The notes: generated by a model not told the origin, from the letters alone. A DNA stretch of 64,000 bases from Nocardioides cremeus (GCF_030518195.1 NZ_JAULSC010000003.1:124001-188000); one strand, 5' to 3'. Counted from the first letter of the stretch, positions 14,926-26,298 are shown. Made by a program: numbers and translations.

Positions 14926-17900
14926 TTACGAGTCGTCCTCGTCAGCGTCGCGCCGGAGGTCCTCGTCAATGAGTCTCTGCTGGGATGCCGCGGCATCTGC
15001 GTAGAACGCCCGGGCGCGCTCCGACAGATCGGGGTTCTCGGCCGCCGCCAGAGCCTGGTCTCGTCGACGCCCTTGTTCCTCGCTAGGTTGGCCTGGCCGC
15101 CGCGAGTAGCTGGCGGGATAGATCGAGATGCGGAGTCCGGCCAGCGCGCGGTCGCGTAGCGGTTGGGGGCAGGCGGCGATGCGGTCGATCAGCTGGGCGG
15201 TGAGCGCGACCTCGCGAACGGCGAACCCGTTGTCGCGGGCGATGCCGCCGGCCAAGAAGTCCACCTCCGCGTCCGTTCCGTTCGTGGCGACGTCCCTCAC
15301 CACGCTGCGTGCTCCGTCGGTCAGCGGACGGCCCGAGATCGACGCCCAGAGCGCGGCGAGGTCGAACTGGCGCTCCTCCGGCTGCGTGGCAGCCTTCCGG
15401 AGCCAGGCCCGCAGCTCCTGCGGGTGCCCGGAGATTGCCTGCGCCAGCCCGCGGATTCCGGTCGTCTGCTCGGATGCGCTGAGCCCGCGCTCGCCGAGCA
15501 GCCGCAGCACGGGTTCGGGTAGTGCGGCGGCGAGTGCAACAAGCAGCTGATGGGCCGGGTAGTCCCACATCGGCAGCGCGGCGAGCAGGGCCAACAGGGA
15601 CGACTGCTCCGAGGTCGACAACCCGCTCGGCCATCCGGGGCCGAGCCGGCGCACGGCGTTGGCCACGGCGGCGGCCACCTCGGACGGGTGTCGGGCGGCG
15701 GCCTCGGCGAGGCGGGGGACCCAGGTAAGGAGATCGGCCTCGAGGAGGCCCGAGGCCGCCGCCCACGCCGCCGCCTGGATCGCCGGGTCCGGCTGGTCCA
15801 GCGCGGCCACCAGCACCGGCTCCGTCTCGGGAACCCGGGCTGCCCAGCGATGGCGGGCGAACCCGCTCAGCACTGCTACCGCGAGCTCGGTGCGTCCCGC
15901 CATGAGCTTGGGCAGTGCCGCGGCGAAGGCATCGGTGTCGGCATCGGCCAGCACGTCGAGGAGGGCCCGAGCCCAGGGTTCGAGGGCCGATGCCTCGGAT
16001 GTGCTGAGTGACCCGAGGACCGCGGGGATTTCGTCGGGCAGTGCGGCGGCCAGCCCTCGGATCACCTCCTCGACACCGTACGGCTCGTCATGCGGTGCGA
16101 GTTCGCGAAGAACGACCATCCGCTCAGCCACCATGTCGAGCGCGTCCGCCAGACCGCAACCGGTCAGGTCGGTGACCACCAAGTCCAGCTCAGCCTGCTG
16201 GCACCGATCTCGCAGTTCAAGCTCCTTCTCGGCCGCGGCCATGTCGGCGTCCCAATCGGCGTCCGCGTCCGGGTCCGGGTCCGGGTCCGGGTCCGGGTCC
16301 GGGTCCGGGTCCGGCAGGTCTAGCGCAGCGTCGCCAGCCGGGGAGGGCGGCAAGTGGGAGACGCCAGCTCGGGCGCCGCGTCGCGTGATCGTGGACCAAC
16401 CGCCTCGAAGCACGTCGGTGAACAGGTCCTCGAGGTGATCGTCGACCGATGTGGCCAGCGCGGCGCCGGCCTGCCGGACCAGTGACGAGCGGGCGTGCCG
16501 GGCCAGCCAGTCCAACCGAGGCCTCATCGTGAGTCGGATCAGGGGCTCGGTCGCAGCGTCGGCGATCCGCTGCAGCACCGCCACAGTGGCCAGATCGTCG
16601 TCCTCCCAGGCAAGGATGACGTCCTCGGAGATGGAACGGCCGAAGTAGCCGACCGGCTCCTGCAGCGCTTCGGACAGGACGTCGACGGCGTCTGCCGCGC
16701 GGCGGAGCGACCCGGTGGCAGCTACGCGCTCGAGCAGGCTGCGCACCTGGTCGCGAAGTCCCCGCACCTTGTCGGGTGCGATGTCGTAGGGGTGCATCTC
16801 GATCGACCGATGGCCGGGGTCCATGGTGTAGCCGGACTTGGCGACCAGGGGCCTGAGCACGGTGATCGGAGTCAGGGGGGAGCCCGGCGGGTCCGGGGAA
16901 GCCAGCCAGCGCTCCACCGCCTCGAGGCAGGCCTGGGTGGTGACCGCGTCGTTGCTGCCGAGGTCTGCGATTTCCTCGAGCAGTCGCGCCGGGTGGTCGC
17001 TGTCCTGGTTCGGCGGCCGGGTGTCCAGCTGGGCGAGCTGCCACAGACGGTCGAGCACCTCGGGAAGCAGCTCGGGCGCCGCGGCACCGACGGTCCGGAG
17101 CAGGGGAGCGGCGGCGCGCCGCACGTCCGCGTGGTCGTACACCGCGAAGGTGCGGCGTTCGGGTGCGGTCGCAGGCCGGTCCAGAAGTTCGCTGACGAGG
17201 TCGAGGACCCGTCGCGGCTGCGTCGCCGCCACGGACGGCAGCCTGCCCAGGGCGGCGTAGCGGCCGGCGTTGCCGGCAGCTATCACCGCCGGCCGGATCT
17301 GAGCCCAGATCGGCGCGAACAGATCCGGGCGGGAGGCGGAGCCGCCGTGCTCGGCGAGCGCGGCGAGACGCCAGTCCAGCTCGGCGAGGTTGCGGACCAG
17401 ATCCTCCGATCGGGTGGCGGCGAAGGCCTGCCACAGTCGGGAGACGAAGCCGGTGTCGGTGCCGACGACGACCGCTTGCGCGGCCAGCACCTCGTCGCCC
17501 AGCACGTCGGGCACCACGCGGACGTGTTCCTTGCGTAGCACGACCGTGCCGGCCTCGATCAGGTGGCCCAGATCGGTCAACAGCCCCAGCCGGTCGGTCC
17601 CGAGGAACGCAGCCGCCGTGTCGAGCTCGGTGTCGTCATCCAGATGCACCGTTCCCAGGGCCGCGATCACCGCGATGGTGCTGCGCGCCCGCTCCGGCGG
17701 CACGTCAGGGAGCCCAGCGGTAGCGACCTGGCCGTACGTGCTCATCACGTGTCGTCGGATGTCGGGGTTCAGGGTCAGGGCCGCCGTCAGCTCGCCGGAC
17801 CGGATCATCGAAATCGCCAGCACCGCGATCACGGGCGCGTGGCGCGCCTCCCGAGCCAGGCGCTCGGCGCCCGCGGCGGTGAGCGGCACGTCGTCTGCCT

Positions 17901-18867
17901 GCAGTTCCTGCACCAGGCGCCGGGCCTCGGAGGGCGAGAGCGCGCCCAGCGTCATGGCAACGATCTCCCGGGTATCGAAGTGCGCCTGGGTGGCCGCGGT
18001 GAGTACCTGGGCCGCGGTCCCGCGGGCGGTGACGAGGACCCGAACGTCGCTGCGTCGGCGGGCGTACTGCAGCACGGCGGCGACCCCGTCGGCATCGCGG
18101 TGCGCGTCCTCCACGAGCAGGATCAGCGGGCCTTCGGGAAGCCGCGCGAAGGCGTCGTCATCGAGGACGCGGCTCTCCACGCGCACCATCACCCGGGGAT
18201 CCTTATCCTCCGGAGTCGAGAGTCGGCGAAGCGCTTCGAGGACGAGACGGGACTTCCCGACGCCGGCGGGCGCAGTGAGCACCACCAACCTGGTGTCGGC
18301 AGCGGTGGTGAGTGCCGCGGTGAGGGCGTCCAGCTCGGCCTGGCGGCCGACGATGCCGGCGCGATGATCGAACCGCCGGCCGGGGGCGAGCGTGGGCGCG
18401 TAGAACTCCACGAGCGGGGCAAATGCGTCGAGGGCAGGATCGGCGTCCCGGGGCCGGGTTCGGTCCAGGAGCGTGCGGATGTCGTGCGCAGCCCAGCGCA
18501 GCTGTACGCCCAGGGCGACGAACGCGTCCTCCGTCTCGAGCGCACCGAGGACCTCGGACTGGAGCGCGGAGGCGATCGTGCGCGCTTGCGTGGTGCGCCT
18601 TCTGGATCGGATCAGGACGTCGTGACTCACCGCGTCCGCCAGCAGCTGGCGTGTCGTCGACCGGGTGTCGAGCAGCAGCGGCCAGGTCTCGGGGCGGCGG
18701 ATCAGACGGCGCAGGAGGAGCCGCTCGACCCAGCGCAGCTTGATGTCCTCGTAGACGCCGAGGCGGCGCACCAGTTCTCGGCCGAGCTCCTTGCGTCGCA
18801 GGGTCGTCACCACCGCGTCGAGCGCGGCAGCGCCGAACTTCTCGCCAAGCCACTCCAGCCCGGTCAC
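14926..18867 (-). CDS. Large AAA/STAND-type ATPase with helical repeats and an Asp-Pro linker
   Basis: 1313 residues from GTG 18867, preceded by AAGGGG at 5-nt spacing. Upstream in-frame sequence is Arg/Pro-rich and was not used. The first ~165 residues are helical with no recognised effector domain. An AAA_16/STAND-like NTPase follows: IVGRQAELDAL (about 168), Walker A APAGVGKS (199-206), Walker B ILLVEDAHRDAD (about 247-258), and a likely sensor region VLVTARGT. The remaining ~900 residues are Ala/Leu-rich helical repeats of TPR/HEAT flavour. Near residue 851 they are interrupted by an acidic (DP)n linker running into DADADWDAD. STAND ATPases of this size in defence islands often sense phage proteins and trigger an effector. 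No nuclease, TIR or protease domain is evident, so the output is unknown. The gene lies alone inside the 4.4-kb segment bounded by the 13-bp direct repeats. Confidence 0.75.
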   Translation of the reverse strand: MTGLEWLGEKFGAAALDAVVTTLRRKELGRELVRRLGVYEDIKLRWVERLLLRRLIRRPETWPLLLDTRSTTRQLLADAVSHDVLIRSRRRTTQARTIASALQSEVLGALETEDAFVALGVQLRWAAHDIRTLLDRTRPRDADPALDAFAPLVEFYAPTLAPGRRFDHRAGIVGRQAELDALTAALTTAADTRLVVLTAPAGVGKSRLVLEALRRLSTPEDKDPRVMVRVESRVLDDDAFARLPEGPLILLVEDAHRDADGVAAVLQYARRRSDVRVLVTARGTAAQVLTAATQAHFDTREIVAMTLGALSPSEARRLVQELQADDVPLTAAGAERLAREARHAPVIAVLAISMIRSGELTAALTLNPDIRRHVMSTYGQVATAGLPDVPPERARSTIAVIAALGTVHLDDDTELDTAAAFLGTDRLGLLTDLGHLIEAGTVVLRKEHVRVVPDVLGDEVLAAQAVVVGTDTGFVSRLWQAFAATRSEDLVRNLAELDWRLAALAEHGGSASRPDLFAPIWAQIRPAVIAAGNAGRYAALGRLPSVAATQPRRVLDLVSELLDRPATAPERRTFAVYDHADVRRAAAPLLRTVGAAAPELLPEVLDRLWQLAQLDTRPPNQDSDHPARLLEEIADLGSNDAVTTQACLEAVERWLASPDPPGSPLTPITVLRPLVAKSGYTMDPGHRSIEMHPYDIAPDKVRGLRDQVRSLLERVAATGSLRRAADAVDVLSEALQEPVGYFGRSISEDVILAWEDDDLATVAVLQRIADAATEPLIRLTMRPRLDWLARHARSSLVRQAGAALATSVDDHLEDLFTDVLRGGWSTITRRGARAGVSHLPPSPAGDAALDLPDPDPDPDPDPDPDPDADADWDADMAAAEKELELRDRCQQAELDLVVTDLTGCGLADALDMVAERMVVLRELAPHDEPYGVEEVIRGLAAALPDEIPAVLGSLSTSEASALEPWARALLDVLADADTDAFAAALPKLMAGRTELAVAVLSGFARHRWAARVPETEPVLVAALDQPDPAIQAAAWAAASGLLEADLLTWVPRLAEAAARHPSEVAAAVANAVRRLGPGWPSGLSTSEQSSLLALLAALPMWDYPAHQLLVALAAALPEPVLRLLGERGLSASEQTTGIRGLAQAISGHPQELRAWLRKAATQPEERQFDLAALWASISGRPLTDGARSVVRDVATNGTDAEVDFLAGGIARDNGFAVREVALTAQLIDRIAACPQPLRDRALAGLRISIYPASYSRRPGQPSEEQGRRRDQALAAAENPDLSERARAFYADAAASQQRLIDEDLRRDADEDDS
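16266..16314 (+). repeat. Hexanucleotide tandem repeat coding for an Asp-Pro tract
   Basis: A GGGTCC unit is repeated about eight times on the plus strand, inside the STAND-type gene. Read on the coding strand it gives alternating Asp-Pro. Because the unit is 6 bp, slippage changes linker length without shifting frame. Confidence 0.85.
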
Positions 18868-19239
18868 AATGACCCCTTCCGTGCGTGGCGCCGGGCGCGG
18901 CTGCCGGCCCGTCGGCACCCTACCGCCGGCGCGGAGGTGGCCCGCGCGAGCAATCGCGGCCCCACCAGTCAGTGCAAGGGGTCTCCTGCAGCATGGGCGA
19001 CTGGGGAGCCGGCTCAGGCGGGGGACCGGGTCGCGCGGTGACATCCCTCAGCTATGACTCTGCGGCCTGGACTGGCAGCGCGAGGAGTCCACTCCGCTGC
19101 TCGGTTCAAGGCTGGCGCTCGTGCTCGCGGCCAGGTCAGCCTCCGGGGGCCAACGGGTGAGTCCTGCCGAGCTCCCGTCGAGAATCGGCGCGCCCATCAG
19201 CCCTCGGCCAGCGAAGGCATCTGCGGCATGCTGTGCGCC
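18868..19239. other. 372-bp divergent intergenic region between the STAND-type gene and HhH-GPD gene
   Basis: No convincing gene or RNA is seen. It should hold the promoters of both flanking genes and, if the cassette model is right, all of it belongs to the incoming segment. Bases 19225-19239 are homologous to the sequence just upstream of the relic start (14822-14835). CATGCT at 19227-19232 lies 7 nt before the HhH-GPD ATG and could be its -10 box. Confidence 0.5.
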
Positions 19240-19815
19240 ATGCCTCTCCACATCACAGGCGACGACTATGCCGACCGAGTCCTCTCGGACGATGCGTTTG
19301 CTGTTCTTGTTGGAATGATGCTCGACCAGCAGTACCCCATGGAGCACGCCTTCCGCGGCCCGGCCAAGGTGCTGGAGCGCTTCGGCAGCCTGGAGCCGGC
19401 CCGCATCGCGGCCGCTGACCCCGAGGAGTTCGCGTCGTTGTGCGCGACCCCGCCCGCGATCCACCGCTTCCCGGGCTCGATGGCCGCCCGGCTGCAGGAC
19501 CTGGCCCGCATCGTCACCGACGAGTACGACGGGCACGCCGAGCGGCTGTGGCTCGAGGCCGCGGACGGCAAGGACCTGCTCAAGCGGGTGATGGCACTGC
19601 CGGGCTTCGGCAAGCAGAAGGCGCAGATCTTCGTGGCCCTGGTCGCCAAGCAGCTCGACGTGCGCCCCGAGGGCTGGGACGCGGTGGTCGGGGACTACTC
19701 CCAGGAGGGCTACCGGTCGGTGGCCGACGTCGTCGACGGCGCCTCGCTGCAGAAGGTGCGCGACTTCAAGAAGCAGAAGAAGGCCGCCGCGAAGCAGGCC
19801 TCGGCGCCGACCTGA
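19240..19815 (+). CDS. HhH-GPD-type base excision DNA repair protein
   Basis: 191 residues from ATG 19240; the homologous relic start at 14836 supports this choice over 19054. The N-terminus LHITGDDYADRVLSDDAFAV and VGMMLDQQYPMEHAFRGP match the short actinobacterial HhH-GPD glycosylases. MALPGFGKQKAQIFVALVAKQ (about 110-130) is the helix-hairpin-helix, and QEGYRSVADV follows. The C-terminus is a basic KKQKKAAAKQA tail, likely for DNA binding. The protein is expected to excise damaged bases. The first 29 codons (through 19327) may have been supplied by the incoming cassette. Confidence 0.85.
   Translation: MPLHITGDDYADRVLSDDAFAVLVGMMLDQQYPMEHAFRGPAKVLERFGSLEPARIAAADPEEFASLCATPPAIHRFPGSMAARLQDLARIVTDEYDGHAERLWLEAADGKDLLKRVMALPGFGKQKAQIFVALVAKQLDVRPEGWDAVVGDYSQEGYRSVADVVDGASLQKVRDFKKQKKAAAKQASAPT
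19315..19327 (+). repeat. 13-bp direct repeat, right copy
   Basis: Identical to 14910-14922. Here it is codons 26-29 region of the intact glycosylase gene (GMMLDQ). Together the copies delimit the segment carrying the STAND-type gene and the replacement gene start. Confidence 0.65.
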
Positions 19816-19993
19816 CCTGCTCCCGGATCCTCGCTAGGATCCTGAGCGCAGCCTGAGGGTGGGCTGAGGCGTGGCTGAGGGTGCGGACCGCCCTGATGCT
19901 GGCCGGCCACCACCCCCGTGGCAGAATGTTCATCGCGGCTCTTGACGACTCCGGGCCTTGCCGCGCCCACACGTCAGCACACGAGAGGTGTTC

Positions 19994-21484
19994 GTGTCCT
20001 CGAACGCACGCAAGATCCCGACCGAGGTGCTCGCCCACCCGTCCGTGGTGGCCCTGATCGAGCACGGCACCCCCACCGGCAGCCTGACGCCCGAGGAGGT
20101 GCGGCAGGCCAGCGAGGAAGCGGCGATCGAGCCCAAGCACCTCAAGGCGCTGCTCGCCCACCTGAGCGGACTGGGGATCTCGGTGCACATCGGCGCGGCC
20201 AGCAGTGCCCGCGCCGTGGCCGCGACCTCCACGCGCAAGACGACCACCGCCAGCGCCGCCAAGAAGGCCCCCGCCAAGAAGGCGGCGCCCGCGAAGGCCG
20301 CCGCCCCGGCGAAGAAGGCGGCGGCGAAGAAGACCGCCACCGCCAACACCGCCGGCGCCGACGCCGAGCCGGTCGACACCGTCGAGGCGGTCCTCGAGCC
20401 GGTCCCGACCGTGGGCCCCGACGGCAAGAAGATCCTGCCCGACGTCCCGGACGAGCAGTTCGAGAAGGACGTCAAGAACGACCCGACGATCAAGGAGGAC
20501 GAGAAGGACGCGTCCTTCGTCGTCTCCGACGCCGACGACTCCGGTGAGCCGGAGCAGCAGGTCATGGTCGCCGGTGCGACCGCCGACCCGGTCAAGGACT
20601 ACCTCAAGCAGATCGGCAAGGTCCCGCTGCTCAACGCCGAGATGGAGGTCGAGCTCGCCAAGCGCATCGAGGCCGGCCTCTTCTCGGAGGAGAAGATGGC
20701 CAAGGGCGGCCGGATCGGCCCCAAGCTCCTCGAGGAGCTGGAGTGGATCTCCGAGGACGGGCGCCGCGCCAAGAACCACCTGCTCGAGGCCAACCTGCGC
20801 CTCGTGGTGTCGCTGGCCAAGCGCTACACCGGTCGCGGCATGCTCTTCCTGGACCTGATCCAGGAGGGCAACCTCGGCCTGATCCGCGCGGTCGAGAAGT
20901 TCGACTACACCAAGGGCTACAAGTTCTCGACGTACGCCACGTGGTGGATCCGCCAGGCGATCACCCGCGCCATGGCCGACCAGGCCCGCACCATCCGGAT
21001 CCCGGTGCACATGGTCGAGGTCATCAACAAGCTCGCCCGGGTGCAGCGCCAGATGCTGCAGGACCTCGGGCGCGAGCCCACCCCGGAGGAGCTCGCCAAG
21101 GAGCTCGACATGACCCCCGAGAAGGTCATCGAGGTCCAGAAGTACGGCCGGGAGCCGATCTCGCTGCACACGCCCCTGGGCGAGGACGGCGACTCCGAGT
21201 TCGGTGACCTCATCGAGGACTCCGAGGCCATCGTGCCCGCCGACGCCGTCTCCTTCACGCTGCTGCAGGAGCAGCTGCACGCCGTGCTCGACACGCTCTC
21301 CGAGCGCGAGGCCGGCGTGGTCAGCATGCGCTTCGGCCTCACCGACGGCCAGCCCAAGACCCTCGACGAGATCGGCAAGGTCTACGGCGTGACCCGCGAG
21401 CGGATCCGCCAGATCGAGTCGAAGACGATGTCGAAGCTGCGCCACCCGTCGCGCTCGCAGGTGCTGCGCGACTACCTCGACTGA
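19994..21484 (+). CDS. sigA: Primary RNA polymerase sigma factor SigA/HrdB (RpoD)
   Basis: 496 residues from GTG 19994, with GAGAGGT just upstream; an in-frame start at 19958 is possible. The N-terminal ~190 residues include a Lys/Ala-rich stretch ([14 protein letters not shown]) and an acidic section, typical of actinobacterial principal sigma factors. Region 1.2 is [16 protein letters not shown]. Regions 2.1-2.4 contain [34 protein letters not shown] and [17 protein letters not shown]. Region 3 follows [11 protein letters not shown]. Region 4.2 is [20 protein letters not shown]. It recruits core RNA polymerase to housekeeping promoters. The gene ends in a pair of hairpins facing the convergent gene at 21630. 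Confidence 0.97.
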   Translation: MSSNARKIPTEVLAHPSVVALIEHGTPTGSLTPEEVRQASEEAAIEPKHLKALLAHLSGLGISVHIGAASSARAVAATSTRKTTTASAAKKAPAKKAAPAKAAAPAKKAAAKKTATANTAGADAEPVDTVEAVLEPVPTVGPDGKKILPDVPDEQFEKDVKNDPTIKEDEKDASFVVSDADDSGEPEQQVMVAGATADPVKDYLKQIGKVPLLNAEMEVELAKRIEAGLFSEEKMAKGGRIGPKLLEELEWISEDGRRAKNHLLEANLRLVVSLAKRYTGRGMLFLDLIQEGNLGLIRAVEKFDYTKGYKFSTYATWWIRQAITRAMADQARTIRIPVHMVEVINKLARVQRQMLQDLGREPTPEELAKELDMTPEKVIEVQKYGREPISLHTPLGEDGDSEFGDLIEDSEAIVPADAVSFTLLQEQLHAVLDTLSEREAGVVSMRFGLTDGQPKTLDEIGKVYGVTRERIRQIESKTMSKLRHPSRSQVLRDYLD

Positions 21485-21501
21485 GCAGGACAGCACCACA
21501 C

Positions 21502-21534
21502 GCAGCGCCCGGGAGCCTGGCTCCCGGGCGCTGC
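21502..21534 (+). terminator. sigA terminator hairpin
   Basis: Perfect 14-bp arms (21502-21515 and 21521-21534) around a 5-nt loop, 17 nt after the sigA stop. It is GC-rich and followed by GCGTT rather than a U-tract. Confidence 0.8.
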
Positions 21535-21571
21535 TGCGTTCCTGGGGCCGGGACCAGGGCCCGAGACAACG

Positions 21572-21607
21572 CAGCAGGCCCCCGGACCGAGGTCCGGGGG
21601 CCTGCTG
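21572..21607 (-). terminator. Second hairpin, terminator of the minus-strand DUF7455 gene
   Basis: Perfect 17-bp arms (21572-21588 and 21591-21607) with only 2 bases between them, so the actual loop includes some arm bases. It lies 22 bp past the stop of the minus-strand gene at 21630 and probably works in both directions. Confidence 0.78.
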
Positions 21608-21629
21608 ATCAAGCGCTAGGGGAGTGGCG

Positions 21630-21866
21630 TCACTCCGTCTCGGGGGCCTTGGCGGCCATCGGGGAGTCGGAGGTCAGCTTGTGCGTCTCGTCGATGACGT
21701 TGGACGCGACCTCCTTGAGCTTGTCGCCGTGCTCGCGGGCGTGGTGGGCGCAGAAGAGCAGCTCGCCGCCGCTCTGCAGCTCCACGCGGAGGTAGGCCTG
21801 GGCTCCGCAACGGTCGCAGCGGTCCGCTGCGGTCAGCGGGGCGCTGGGGGCAACTGTGGTGGTCAC
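21630..21866 (-). CDS. Small zinc-ribbon-like protein (DUF7455 type)
   Basis: 78 residues from GTG 21866, preceded by TGAGG at good spacing. The pattern RCDRCGAQAYLRVEL ... LLFCAHHAREH gives CxxC and CxHH, probably one zinc site. This short protein is conserved next to sigA and the topoisomerase genes in many actinobacteria; its role is unknown. It is convergent with sigA and divergent from the topoisomerase subunit B gene. Confidence 0.85.
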   Translation of the reverse strand: MTTTVAPSAPLTAADRCDRCGAQAYLRVELQSGGELLFCAHHAREHGDKLKEVASNVIDETHKLTSDSPMAAKAPETE

Positions 21867-22185
21867 ATCGGCCTCATTTCTTCGATCACTCGGTGCTTGG
21901 CTCAACGTAGCGAGGGGACCCAAGATTCCCGCGATCATCTGATTCCCCTGTTGTGAGCGTCTCAACCCGACCATCGGGGTGAGACCGCCTGTCCGTGCTC
22001 TCCCAGTGTGCGGGTCGGGGCGAGGGGAGCGGGGTGATCTCACGTTTCCCGTTCCGATCGTTTCCACATCGTGACGTGGCCGGCTCGCGTGCTGGGTCTC
22101 TCCACGCTAGCGGTGCCCCCGCGGGCGAGCCTGTGCGGGGCACCGGCGTGTCGTGACCTAGATTCGGAGCAGCACCCGCACCCGG
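21867..22185. other. 319-bp divergent intergenic region upstream of topoisomerase subunit B
   Basis: It holds the promoters of the DUF7455 gene and of parE. A 9-bp inverted repeat (22111-22119 and 22137-22145, 17-nt loop) could fold in the parE leader. TAGATT at 22156-22161 is a possible -10 box for parE with a leader of about 70 nt. No gene is seen. Confidence 0.4.
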
Positions 22186-24296
<2,111 letters not shown>

Positions 24297-24300
<4 letters not shown>

Positions 24301-24533
24301 ACGTCGCGTGGCGGGCCCTCCTGTGGTCGCTCGTCACGCTCGTCGTCGTCTGGTGGGCCTTCCAGGCCGGGGTCGAGTCCTTCGATCGCGAGCACTGCGG
24401 GCCTGATGCCACCGACTGCGACCTCGGGTTCCTGCGCGGCGCACCCTGGGCGGGCCTGGCGCTGCTCACGATGGCGCTCATCATCGGCGCCGCCGAGACG
24501 TGGCTGCGCCGACGCCGCGCGCTCGACGCCTGA
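24297..24533 (+). CDS. Small two-TM membrane protein
   Basis: 78 residues, ATGA overlap with the topoisomerase subunit B stop, so co-translated with it. Two hydrophobic segments are clear: LLWSLVTLVVVWWAF (about 8-22) and GLALLTMALIIGAAETWL (about 53-70), separated by a loop with two cysteines (EHCGPDATDCD) that could form a disulfide. The family is not recognised. Confidence 0.7.
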
Positions 24534-24561
24534 GTGTCGTCCTCACCGCCGGCCTGGGACG

Positions 24562-26280
24562 ATGGAGGGCGTGCCCGCCTCCGTCTCCCCGCACCGCCGC
24601 GGGATCGCCGCGCTGCTCGCGCTGGGGGTGCTCGCGGCGGGCTGCACGGGCGACACCGAGACCCCGGAGCCGGGCAGTGACGGGGCCAGCGCGGAGGCCG
24701 CCGCGCCCGACCCGCCCAGCGCCTCGGAGCGGCTGGGGCTGCGCCCGGGGTGGGGTCCGAGTCGCGCCGAGCTCGACCTGGCGGCGCGGCGTACGAACCG
24801 GATGACGCTGCCCCAGCTGGCCGGGCAGGTGATCGTCGCGAGGTGGAGCGGCACCGGGGCGCCGACGGCGCTGGTGCGCCGCCTGCACCTGGGCGGCGTG
24901 GTCGCCTTCGCCGGCAACGTCTCGTCGACCGACCAGCTGCGCCGCGCCACCCGCGCGCTGCAGCGCGACGCCGGGCGGGACTGGCCGGTCATGGTGGCCG
25001 TCGACCAGGAGGGCGGCACCGTGGCACGGGTGCGCGGCTCGGCCACCGGCTTCCCCGCGTTCATGTCGGCCGGCGCCGCCGCCCGGCCGGCGCTGACCCG
25101 GCGCACGTACGCGGCCAGCGGCCGCGAGCTGCGCGGCCTGGGCGTTAACGTCGACCTCGCGCCCGACGCCGACGTCACCACCGGCCCCGGCGACCCCGTC
25201 ATCGGCAGCCGCTCGGCCGGCTCCGACCCCGCGACCGTGGCCCGTCACGTGGTGGCCGCCGCCCGCGGCTTCCGCGACGCCGGCGTCGTGCCGGTGGTCA
25301 AGCACTTCCCGGGCCACGGCTCGCTGGGCACCGACAGCCACCTCGCACTGCCGGTGCAGCGGCGACCGCTGGCGGCGCTGAGCCGCACGGACCTGCGACC
25401 CTTCCGGGCCGCGGTCGAGGCCGGGCTGCCGGCGGTGATGACCGGTCACATCGCCGTCGCCGACGTCGACCCCGGGGTGCCGGCCAGCCTCTCGCGGCCG
25501 GTGGTGACCGGGCTGCTGCGCCAGCGGCTCGGCTTCGAGGGCGTGGTGATGAGCGACGCGCTCGACATGGGTGCGGTCAGTGGGCGGCGTACGCCGGCGG
25601 TGCAGGTGCTGCGCGCCGGCTCCGACGTGGTGCTGATGCCGCCCGACCCGGCCGCGACCCGCGCCGCGATCGTGCGGGCCGTGCGCGACGGGCGCCTCGA
25701 CCGCACCCGCCTGCGCCAGGCCGCTGCCCGCACGATCGCGCTGCTCGAGCACCACGCCACCGGCGACCCCGCCCCGCCCGGCAGCGGACGGGCGGCCTCG
25801 CGCCGGCTCTCCGCGGCGGCGGTCACCGTGGCCGCCGGGCCGTGCCGGGGCGCGCTCGTCTCCGGGCCGGTGGTGCCGCTGGGTGGCGACGCGGCGGTGC
25901 AGGCGTTCCGGGGAGCGGCGCGCTCGGCGGGCCTGTCGCTGGGCGAGGTCCGCTACGAGAAGCCGCCGCGCCCCGAGCGCACGGGGCGGAAGAAGAAGGA
26001 CCGCGCCGCCCTGCGCCGCTGGCGGCGCACCGAGCCGGTGCGCGTCGTCGACGGCACACCGGTGCACCTGCTGAGCGGCGGTGCCGCGCCCGACACGGGT
26101 GTCGTGGTCGCCACCGACCGGCCCTACCTGCTCGGCGGCTCCAGCGCCCCCGTGCGCATCGCGACGTACGGCGAGACGCCGGGCGCGATGTCGGCGCTCG
26201 TCGACGTGCTCCTCGGGCGCGAGCGCGCCCCCGGGCGGCTGCCGGTCGAGGTGCCGGGGGTGCCGCGCCGGGGCTGCTGA
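24562..26280 (+). CDS. Lipoprotein glycoside hydrolase family 3 (NagZ-like beta-N-acetylhexosaminidase)
   Basis: 572 residues from ATG 24562. The N-terminus is a lipoprotein signal with lipobox LAAGC (Cys about 27), then a Pro/Glu/Ser-rich linker, so the enzyme is tethered outside the membrane. The GH3 domain shows VAVDQEGGTVARVRG, VKHFPGHGSLGTDSH (histidine of the NagZ-type acid/base dyad) and GVVMSDALDMGAV (nucleophile Asp). It probably removes N-acetylglucosamine from muropeptides in wall recycling. The C-terminal ~150 residues after ALLEHH form an extra domain of unknown function. The GTG at 24571 is an alternative start. Confidence 0.85.
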   Translation: MEGVPASVSPHRRGIAALLALGVLAAGCTGDTETPEPGSDGASAEAAAPDPPSASERLGLRPGWGPSRAELDLAARRTNRMTLPQLAGQVIVARWSGTGAPTALVRRLHLGGVVAFAGNVSSTDQLRRATRALQRDAGRDWPVMVAVDQEGGTVARVRGSATGFPAFMSAGAAARPALTRRTYAASGRELRGLGVNVDLAPDADVTTGPGDPVIGSRSAGSDPATVARHVVAAARGFRDAGVVPVVKHFPGHGSLGTDSHLALPVQRRPLAALSRTDLRPFRAAVEAGLPAVMTGHIAVADVDPGVPASLSRPVVTGLLRQRLGFEGVVMSDALDMGAVSGRRTPAVQVLRAGSDVVLMPPDPAATRAAIVRAVRDGRLDRTRLRQAAARTIALLEHHATGDPAPPGSGRAASRRLSAAAVTVAAGPCRGALVSGPVVPLGGDAAVQAFRGAARSAGLSLGEVRYEKPPRPERTGRKKKDRAALRRWRRTEPVRVVDGTPVHLLSGGAAPDTGVVVATDRPYLLGGSSAPVRIATYGETPGAMSALVDVLLGRERAPGRLPVEVPGVPRRGC

Positions 26281-26298
26281 CCGGCTGCTGGGCGCCGC

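Noticed and set aside
16266..16314. CRISPR-like array
   Set aside because: It is a spacer-less hexanucleotide repeat inside a coding region. No CRISPR array was found in the window.
22111..22145. Riboswitch in the topoisomerase subunit B leader
   Set aside because: Only a simple 9-bp inverted repeat is seen; no known riboswitch core could be recognised.
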